Below are positions 1 through 5,087 of a stretch of 10,219 nt of DNA, piece by piece. Every line of letters starts with the position of its first letter. Positions within the stretch are counted from its first letter, which is position 1. This DNA comes from Acidobacteriota bacterium. GTDB lineage: Bacteria; Acidobacteriota; Terriglobia; Acidiferrales; UBA7541. The DNA lies in NCBI GenBank assembly GCA_003131705.1, contig PKUY01000191.1, forward strand, positions 1-10,219. The letters run 5' to 3'. The notes beneath the pieces were generated by a model that had not been told where the DNA came from, did not search any database, and was given only the letters and a program-made list of their open reading frames with translations. A program made the translations under genes and the position numbers.

Positions 1-384
1 GGGAACATCAGCAAACAGTGCCTCCGCTAGTTCCGCCTTGATTGGCTCGAGTTGATCCGCTGTCAGTGCGGTGCGGAGTGCCCGAACCCCGCAGGAGATG
101 TCGAAGCCCACACCTCCTGCCGAGATAACGCCTCCCTCCTTGGGATCAAAAGCGGCGACTCCGCCGATTGGGAATCCGTAGCCCCAATGGGCGTCGGGCA
201 TGGCATAGGCTGCCCTCTGGATTCCCGGCAGTGTTGCGACGTTAGTCAGCTGTTCGCGAACCTTGTCATCCATTCCCTCGATCAAGGGCTTGCTCGCATA
301 TACGATACCCGGAACGCGCATCTGCCCGGTGGGTTCGATCCACCATTCGTAGTCGGATTTTCGGGTCAGCAATTGGGTATCCAT
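1..384 (-). CDS. rtcB: RNA-splicing ligase RtcB, archaeal-type (N-terminal part, cut by window edge)
   Basis: RtcB joins RNA 2',3'-cyclic phosphate or 3'-phosphate ends to 5'-OH ends using GTP and Mn2+, in tRNA splicing or repair of cleaved RNA. Only the first 128 codons are in the window; the gene continues past position 1. The visible part carries the family signature: [14 protein letters not shown] (residues 62-75) and [18 protein letters not shown] (84-101). Asp95 and Cys98 fall at the same numbers as the Mn2+ ligands of Pyrococcus RtcB, and the sequence is of the archaeal/eukaryotic type rather than the E. coli type. The ATG at 384 has GGAG 8 nt upstream. It lies 18 nt downstream of archease, its known activating partner, as last visible gene of a four-gene minus-strand operon. 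Identity is very secure. Confidence 0.95.
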   Translation of the reverse strand, partial: MDTQLLTRKSDYEWWIEPTGQMRVPGIVYASKPLIEGMDDKVREQLTNVATLPGIQRAAYAMPDAHWGYGFPIGGVAAFDPKEGGVISAGGVGFDISCGVRALRTALTADQLEPIKAELAEALFADVP

Positions 385-402
385 GACCACACTCCAATCG
401 AG

Positions 403-819
403 TCATACATCGACAATGCATTGCGCGAGCCAACGCCCCGCACTGTCGCACTCGACCTTGAGATCCGTGACCGTGGCTCCTTTGGCTTCGACGGCTAGCT
501 GATGGCGTTCTGGGTCAATAGCCTCCCCGACGAGCGTTCCAATGAGCGAAAGTCCCGACAGAACGACGCTGTAGCTGCTAAACAGCATGTTCCGCACTGC
601 CATCTCGTAGATGATGGTATTGAGCCAGCTTACCAACAGAAGTTCCAGGTCTGGGGCGTCGCAATGAATCTCGATCCGCTCTGACTGGCGCACACTGGAA
701 ACGTCAGCCACAACAGCGGTGAGCGCAATTGCGGCTTGCTCAAATGCCTCTTCAGCTGAGCGTCCGAAGCCGCGGACTCCGATATCAGCGCCATGCGAAT
801 AGTGTTCCCAACTCGCCAC
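403..819 (-). CDS. Archease (RtcB activator)
   Basis: Archease is a small protein that helps RtcB through multiple turnovers by promoting guanylylation of the ligase and widening its NTP use. The 138-residue product has the family length and shape: the N-terminal motif [11 protein letters not shown] (9-19) with its conserved Asp12, a central hydrophobic stretch [15 protein letters not shown] (61-75), [10 protein letters not shown] (98-107) and a C-terminal VDV ending with a conserved acidic residue at 137. Translation starts at a GTG with GGAG 5 nt upstream. It sits 37 nt after the phosphoribosyltransferase fusion gene and 18 nt before rtcB, so the pair is almost certainly cotranscribed and makes a functional unit. 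Confidence 0.93.
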   Translation of the reverse strand: MASWEHYSHGADIGVRGFGRSAEEAFEQAAIALTAVVADVSSVRQSERIEIHCDAPDLELLLVSWLNTIIYEMAVRNMLFSSYSVVLSGLSLIGTLVGEAIDPERHQLAVEAKGATVTDLKVECDSAGRWLAQCIVDV

Positions 820-856
820 AGTTTCTCCGGTATGTCATATCGAAAGTCGGCTTGCA

Positions 857-2302
857 CTATTTACGGCCCTTCGCCGCTTGTGCCCGAGCGGGGTTCGGAC
901 GTGCGAGGTGGTAGCTGAACCAATTCGCGGCAAGGCGCGATACCTCTTCCAGCGTTCCCGGTTCTTCAAACAGATGGGTCGCACCTTGAACGATAACCAA
1001 TTTCTTCTCGGGACATTCTAGCCTCGCCAGTGCTTCCCGGTTCATACCAATCACAGGCTCGTCGTCCCCTCCGACGATGAGGAGTGTCGGGGCGCGAACA
1101 GCGTCCAGAGCACCTTGCGCGAGATCTGGCCTTCCTCCACGCGATACCACCGCCGAGATCACACCGGGCATCTGTGACGCCGCCACAAGGGCGGCGCCTG
1201 CTCCCGTGCTGGCTCCGAAGTAACCTAGTTGAAAGTCCGAGGTGCCCGGATTACCCATAATCCACCGGGTTGCATCGACCAAGCGCTTCGCAAGAAAAGG
1301 TATGTCGAAACGCAGCTCGCCTGTGTATTGATCGATTGACTCCTCTTTGCGAGTCAGCAGGTCAAATAGCAAAGTGGCGATTCCTCGAGAGTTAAGCACC
1401 TGTGCGACATAGCGGTTTCGCGGACTATGGCGGCTGCTGCCACTTCCATGGGCGAAAAGGACCAGCCCGCTCGCGCCCTTGGGGATAAATAATGTGCCCT
1501 GCAGCGTCGCTCCCTCGACGTCGATGGAAACCTCACTCTTCGTGCCCCCTCCTTCTGACGTTCCACTTGGAATCACGTTCAAGCCGCCTCTTGTCTCCGG
1601 CGGATCGTCTTGTCCAACGATCTGAGCAACCGGCTGCGCCGCTCGATGAAGAAGTCTCATCACTTCCTCATCTGCCACTTGCGAGAAGTCCTCATAGAAC
1701 TGGCCGATGGCATAGAAATCTTCCGGCGTTTGCACACAGATGAGTTCATCTACTTCCTGTCTGAGACGGTTACAAGTTGATAGCGGAGCTACAGGGACGG
1801 CGACCACGAGCCGGACAGGTTTCATCTGCCGAAGGGCGCCAATGGCCGCGCGCATGCTGGATCCCGTAGCAATGCCGTCGTCCACAAGAATGACTGTGTG
1901 TCCCTGAACGATCAGGGGTTGACGACCGCCCCTGTAGACTTTTTCGCGGCGTTCGACTTCCTTTCGAACATTCGCCGTGATCCGTTCCACTTCCGCGTCG
2001 GAGATTCCCACTGCTTCCGTGATTTCCCTATCGAGAATGCGCACCCCGCCGCTGGCGACCGCCCCGAAGGCTAACTCCTCTTGTCCGGGAACGCCCAGCT
2101 TGCGCGACACGAAAACATCCAGAGGGGCGTCCAGTGCTGCTGCGACCTCAAAGGCCACGGGAACACCACCGCGCGGGATTCCAAGTACGACTACATCCTT
2201 GCGGTTTCTGTACGCCCCTAATCGGCTGGCGAGCCTGCGGCCCGCATCCGCTCGATTTGCAAAAATAGTCTCTTCTGTTTCGCGGTCCACTGGCACGTTC
2301 AC
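857..2302 (-). CDS. Phosphoribosyltransferase / dienelactone hydrolase-like fusion protein
   Basis: Two-domain cytosolic protein of 481 residues. Residues about 10-220 form a type I phosphoribosyltransferase, with the PRPP-binding loop VILVDDGIATGSS at 137-149 and the N-terminal GIPRGGVPVA segment (41-50). Residues about 255-465 form an alpha/beta hydrolase of the dienelactone hydrolase type: oxyanion region FAHGSGSS (283-290), nucleophile elbow GASTG with Ser365, acidic residue in GGDDEPV (411-417), His443 in GATHLFEEPG. A linker rich in Gly, Ser and Pro (about 225-255) joins them. Substrates are unknown. Related fusions occur in Acidobacteriota and in actinobacterial stress regulons. The start is uncertain: a GTG at 2302 abuts the Shine-Dalgarno GAGAGGG, whereas the in-frame GTG two codons later (2296) has normal spacing. 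It is 43 nt after the CBS gene and probably in the same operon. Confidence 0.9.
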   Translation of the reverse strand: MNVPVDRETEETIFANRADAGRRLASRLGAYRNRKDVVVLGIPRGGVPVAFEVAAALDAPLDVFVSRKLGVPGQEELAFGAVASGGVRILDREITEAVGISDAEVERITANVRKEVERREKVYRGGRQPLIVQGHTVILVDDGIATGSSMRAAIGALRQMKPVRLVVAVPVAPLSTCNRLRQEVDELICVQTPEDFYAIGQFYEDFSQVADEEVMRLLHRAAQPVAQIVGQDDPPETRGGLNVIPSGTSEGGGTKSEVSIDVEGATLQGTLFIPKGASGLVLFAHGSGSSRHSPRNRYVAQVLNSRGIATLLFDLLTRKEESIDQYTGELRFDIPFLAKRLVDATRWIMGNPGTSDFQLGYFGASTGAGAALVAASQMPGVISAVVSRGGRPDLAQGALDAVRAPTLLIVGGDDEPVIGMNREALARLECPEKKLVIVQGATHLFEEPGTLEEVSRLAANWFSYHLARPNPARAQAAKGRK

Positions 2303-2345
2303 CCCTCTCGATTGCTGCGGTGCAGCTGAAGCAACCCGTTACCGC

Positions 2346-2801
2346 CTAGACAGCGGCACGTGCTTCGCGTGCCGGCCCCAGAGTCTTGGAAATTTCCGCT
2401 AGAGTTTTTGCCACCATGCCAGCCGGAGCATGCAACGCGATATCGGCTTGGGCCACCATGCCGATGCAACGTCCCTGAGCGTCTATGACGGGAATCCTGC
2501 GGATTTGGTGCTTTTGCATCAGCTTCTCACAGTCTTCCAGCGTGTTTTCAGGCGTGCATGTGACTGGGCTGCTTGTCATGAGTTCTGCCACCCGAGTGGC
2601 TTCGGCAGGCTTCGCGTTTGCGACGACGATGCAACACAAATCGCGGTCGGTTACGATGCCTTCCAGTTTCTTAACTGCGCCGTCGGAAACCACCGGCAAA
2701 GCGCCGACCCCCCGATCTTTCATCAGCTTGGCAGCAGCCTGTGCCGTGTCCGATGGCGTGCACCAAATGAGGTCCCTTGACATGATCTCTTTTACCAGCA
2801 T
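2346..2801 (-). CDS. Two-CBS-domain protein (adenylate-sensing type)
   Basis: Small soluble protein made almost wholly of a tandem CBS pair (Bateman module). The first CBS domain spans about residues 2-58 (VKEIMSRDLIWCTPSDTAQAA to GIVTDRDLC) and the second about 69-127 (VAELMTSSPVTCTPENTL to GMVAQADIALHAP). Such pairs bind AMP, ATP or related nucleotides and often act as stand-alone energy or stress sensors; no effector domain is fused here. Two starts are possible: ATG at 2807 directly abuts AGGAGG (2808-2813), leaving no spacing, while the in-frame ATG two codons later (2801) has AGGAGG exactly 6 nt upstream, so I choose 2801 (151 residues). It is first gene of the minus-strand operon and lies behind a Crp/Fnr-type promoter. 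Its ligand and partner cannot be told from sequence. Confidence 0.92.
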   Translation of the reverse strand: MLVKEIMSRDLIWCTPSDTAQAAAKLMKDRGVGALPVVSDGAVKKLEGIVTDRDLCCIVVANAKPAEATRVAELMTSSPVTCTPENTLEDCEKLMQKHQIRRIPVIDAQGRCIGMVAQADIALHAPAGMVAKTLAEISKTLGPAREARAAV

Positions 2802-2854
2802 GTTCATCCTCCTGACCTGCCTCTCGATCGAATCGAATCCGATCGTAGGTCTTC

Positions 2855-2924
2855 TTTCTACGCGTATCGGTTTGGAGAAGATGTGATTGGAATCACAGTC
2901 AGCAGAGCTTGGGCGAATTACTTT
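2855..2924. promoter_or_regulatory. Divergent Crp/Fnr-family promoter pair with shared activator site
   Basis: A perfect TGTGA-N6-TCACA site, TGTGATTGGAATCACA, occupies 2882-2897. On the plus strand a -10-like TACTTT (2919-2924) starts 21 bp after it. On the minus strand a -10-like TAGAAA (2860-2855) starts 21 bp after it. Both put the site centre at -41.5 from predicted starts near 2931 (+) and 2848 (-), the class II activator position. One bound dimer could thus drive the sigma-factor unit and the CBS/RtcB operon together. No good -35 box is seen at either promoter, as expected for activator-dependent ones. The site is read directly; the starts are predicted. Confidence 0.75.
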
Positions 2925-2984
2925 CGAGCCGTGATGGGATTAATTGAAATGAAAGAACTCAGCCATTGTCAAAGGAGCGACAAC

Positions 2985-3578
2985 ATGCGGACCCAGGCGG
3001 ATACAAACGAAGCCTTGCCGCCTCTTGTTTCGGCGAGAAAATCCGAGATTCCGACCGGAAGCAGCTCAGAGGAGTTGGAGAGAACGGCGCTACAGTACTC
3101 ATCTCGCCTCCATCGCATAGCGTTCCGTCAGCTTGGCAATCATGAGGATGCGGAGGATGCTGTTCAAGATGCTCTTGTTTCCGCTTTTTGCCATCTTTCA
3201 CAATTCGAGGGTCGCGCTCAGATGTCGACGTGGCTCACCCGAATTGTCATAAACTCTGCCCGCATGAAAGCGAGGCGACGGCCCAGGCAAGCGGTCTTGT
3301 CGATCGACGAAATGAGCAAACAGCAAGGGGACGCAATCTGGGACCAATTTCCCTATTCTGGACGTAGCCCCGAGGAAGCGTGCCGAGAGCGGGAGCTTCG
3401 AGAGTTGTTGCATGCACAACTGAGGTGGCTCTCCTCCCAGTTTCGCGAGGCGCTGCAGCTATTTTATGTGGATGGTCTTACGACTAGGGAAGCTGCTCAG
3501 ATATTGGGAATCACCCACAGTGCTCTGAAATGCCGGGTTAGTCGCGCGCGCCCAACTCGTCTCCAACTGTCGAAGTAG
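2985..3578 (+). CDS. ECF-type RNA polymerase sigma factor (sigma-70 family)
   Basis: Secondary sigma factor that would direct RNA polymerase to its own promoter set. The 197-residue protein has region 2 at about 31-100, including DAEDAVQDALVSAF (55-68) and FEGRAQMSTWLTRIVINSARMKARR (74-98, quoted here as the region 2.3/2.4 core), and region 4 at about 135-189, with the helix-turn-helix LTTREAAQILGITHSALKCR (165-184). The frame is open from 2883, but the ATG at 2985 has AGGAG 8 nt upstream, and the 34 extra residues would overlap the promoter and activator site, so I place the start at 2985. No anti-sigma gene adjoins it; a Mut7-C gene follows. The last eight residues look atypical for the family and may reflect a 2-nt deletion in a CG run near 3543-3550. 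Confidence 0.9.
   Translation: MRTQADTNEALPPLVSARKSEIPTGSSSEELERTALQYSSRLHRIAFRQLGNHEDAEDAVQDALVSAFCHLSQFEGRAQMSTWLTRIVINSARMKARRRPRQAVLSIDEMSKQQGDAIWDQFPYSGRSPEEACRERELRELLHAQLRWLSSQFREALQLFYVDGLTTREAAQILGITHSALKCRVSRARPTRLQLSK
3363..3377 (+). repeat. 15-bp direct repeat, copy 1 (second copy 3595-3609)
   Basis: The 15 bases CGTAGCCCCGAGGAA occur here inside the sigma-factor gene, encoding RSPEE, and again at 3595-3609, just downstream of its stop codon. In the second copy the repeat supplies GAGGAA, a possible ribosome binding site. In the +1 frame, which reads on from the sigma gene if a 2-nt deletion is restored, the second copy again encodes GRSPEE. It may be a trace of a short duplication, or chance. 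Confidence 0.5.
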
Positions 3579-3629
3579 GTACCTTCAATGCGGGCGTAGC
3601 CCCGAGGAAATGTCCGCGCAGAATCTATA

Positions 3630-4364
3630 ATGAAACAAATCTGCATCCGGTTTTACGCGCAGTTGAATGACTTTCTTCCACCCGAAAGAAAGAAGCAAGC
3701 CATTTCGTCCACCTTCGTTGTCAGTGGGTCTATAAAAGACACCATCGAAGCCATCGGTGTTCCGCACACCGAGGTGGACTTCATCCTTGCAAATGGCGAG
3801 CCGGTGGATTTTGGCTATCGTGCCCAAGATGGCGATCGAGTCAGTGTTTTTCCCAAGTTTCGATCCATCGACATCGGCCCGCTTGCGCATTTGCAGCCCG
3901 TGACGACCGGCGAGAAACGTTTTGTCGCCGATGGGCATTTGGGCCGGCTCGCAGCGTATCTTCGGATGTTAGGGTTCGACACCCTCTATCGAAGCGATTA
4001 TCGGGATGAAGAAGTAGCTCGCCTGTCTTCGAGTGAAAACCGCATTTTGTTGACCAGGGATTGTGGGTTGCTGAAGCGCAATGAAGTCAGGTACGGCTAT
4101 TATGTGCGAGGGACTGAGCCCGCCCAACAGTTGGTTGAAGTGTTACGCGAGTTCGATCTAATCCCAGAAATCATCCCATTTCGCCGATGCATGCACTGCA
4201 ATGCGCTACTCCATGCGACTCGGAAGGAGTCCATCCTGCAGCGTCTTTTGCCGGAGACGGCGAAGTACTTTGAAGAGTTTTACTCTTGTCCCGGCTGCAA
4301 GAAAGTCTACTGGAAGGGCTCTCACTACCGCCGGATGACGCGCTTCATCGAGAGTGTCACGTGA
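3630..4364 (+). CDS. Mut7-C RNase-fold protein with N-terminal ubiquitin-like domain and zinc ribbon
   Basis: A 244-residue protein of the Mut7-C family (formerly DUF82). Residues 1-85 form a ubiquitin-like/beta-grasp domain of the Mut7-C-associated type. Residues about 97-175 form the PIN-like nuclease fold, beginning RFVADGHLGRLAAYLRMLGFDTLY (97-120) with Asp101, and continuing with LLTRDCGLLKR (140-150) with Asp144 as candidate metal ligands. A C-terminal zinc ribbon is formed by Cys187-x2-Cys190 and Cys220-x2-Cys223, followed by the conserved WKGSHYRRM (228-236). The family is predicted to cut RNA; the substrate is not known. It follows the sigma-factor gene by 51 nt on the same strand, is probably cotranscribed, and its stop codon lies inside the stem of the terminator hairpin. 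Confidence 0.9.
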   Translation: MKQICIRFYAQLNDFLPPERKKQAISSTFVVSGSIKDTIEAIGVPHTEVDFILANGEPVDFGYRAQDGDRVSVFPKFRSIDIGPLAHLQPVTTGEKRFVADGHLGRLAAYLRMLGFDTLYRSDYRDEEVARLSSSENRILLTRDCGLLKRNEVRYGYYVRGTEPAQQLVEVLREFDLIPEIIPFRRCMHCNALLHATRKESILQRLLPETAKYFEEFYSCPGCKKVYWKGSHYRRMTRFIESVT

Positions 4365-4405
4365 TTGTCGGAGGCAGCCTCTTCTAGGCTGCCTCCGACA
4401 ATCAC
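4361..4405. terminator. Perfect 20-bp-stem hairpin between convergent genes, probable bidirectional terminator
   Basis: GTGATTGTCGGAGGCAGCCT (4361-4380) pairs perfectly with 4386-4405 around a 5-nt loop, CTTCT. The TGA of the Mut7-C gene (4362-4364) is within the left arm, and the dps stop lies 25 nt to the right. There is no U-tract on either side, so classic Rho-independent release is not assured, but the stem is very stable and ideally placed to end both convergent transcripts or to protect their 3' ends. Confidence 0.8.
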
Positions 4406-4429
4406 CTTTGGCTAGATTCCGTTTGGGGC

Positions 4430-4942
4430 TCAGGCTACCAAACCGTCCTTCTTCTTCAGAATGTCCCGCAAAAACCATTCGTGCTTTTCGTGGATTTGAA
4501 CGACCCGGGAAAGCAAATCGACCGTACCGGGATCGTTGCTTTCGTCGGCGGACTTGGCTGCCTCCCGCATTTCCTTGATAATCACAAGCAGGTTTGCATC
4601 AGCGTCTTCAATCGCCTCGCGCATGGACTGGTTGGCGGACGCCGATTGGACGCTGGCCGCTTCCTGCATTTGCCGCAATTGGACGTTTTGCACATCTTGC
4701 CCGATCATGCGTACGCGTTCCGCGAACTCGTCGGCCGTGCCCAACACGTCCTTGGCGAATTCGTCGAACATCAAATGCAAGTCTCGGAACAAAGGGCCAA
4801 ACGTCTGCCAATGATAATGTTTGTAGTTGGCATAAAGAACGAGCGCGTTTGCAACCTGACGCTGCAAATACTGCACGACCGGATGATCTTCCCGATTTTC
4901 CTGCGATACATCTTTTGCCAGAGCGGTACGCGTGGCAGGCAT
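4430..4942 (-). CDS. dps: Dps-family ferritin-like DNA-protection protein
   Basis: Dps forms a hollow 12-mer that oxidises Fe2+ with H2O2, stores the iron and shields DNA in starvation or oxidative stress. The 170-residue product keeps the inter-subunit ferroxidase ligands with the same spacing as E. coli Dps: His44 (in YHWQTFGP), His56 and Asp60 (in LHLMFDEF), Asp71 and Glu75 (in DEFAERV). The N-terminal tail (1-20) has two Lys/Arg-type basic residues, and the C-terminal tail is KKKDGLVA, so DNA binding by either end is possible but not shown. ATG at 4942 has GGGAGG 7 nt upstream. It is monocistronic, with its own Crp/Fnr-type promoter upstream and a shared hairpin downstream. Confidence 0.95.
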   Translation of the reverse strand: MPATRTALAKDVSQENREDHPVVQYLQRQVANALVLYANYKHYHWQTFGPLFRDLHLMFDEFAKDVLGTADEFAERVRMIGQDVQNVQLRQMQEAASVQSASANQSMREAIEDADANLLVIIKEMREAAKSADESNDPGTVDLLSRVVQIHEKHEWFLRDILKKKDGLVA

Positions 4943-4991
4943 AACCTAACCTCCCTCAGATTTGTGTTCTAAAACTCCCGAATAATGGACC

Positions 4992-5033
4992 AATATAGGT
5001 GACGGGTATATGCAGTCAGTGATCTCGGTCACA
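4992..5033 (-). promoter_or_regulatory. Crp/Fnr-family promoter of dps
   Basis: AGTGATCTCGGTCACA at 5018-5033 matches the TGTGA-N6-TCACA consensus at 9 of 10 positions. On the minus strand a good -10 box, TATATT (4997-4992), begins 20 bp further on, predicting a start near 4985 and putting the site centre near -40.5, the class II activator position. This leaves a leader of about 43 nt with GGGAGG near its end. The site lies downstream of the lipid-fusion gene, so dps need not depend on readthrough. Confidence 0.72.
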
Positions 5034-5087
5034 CCTACTTATCCCTAGTAATAGGCTGCAATCCACACCGATCTTCCGGTTGTTCGC

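Noticed and set aside
2883..2984. Upstream extension of the sigma-factor gene to an ATG/GTG near 2883
   Set aside because: It would begin inside the activator site and predicted promoter; the ATG at 2985 has a good ribosome binding site.
4481..4972. 163-codon plus-strand frame opposite dps
   Set aside because: It is antisense to a clear Dps gene with all ferroxidase ligands and itself resembles no family.
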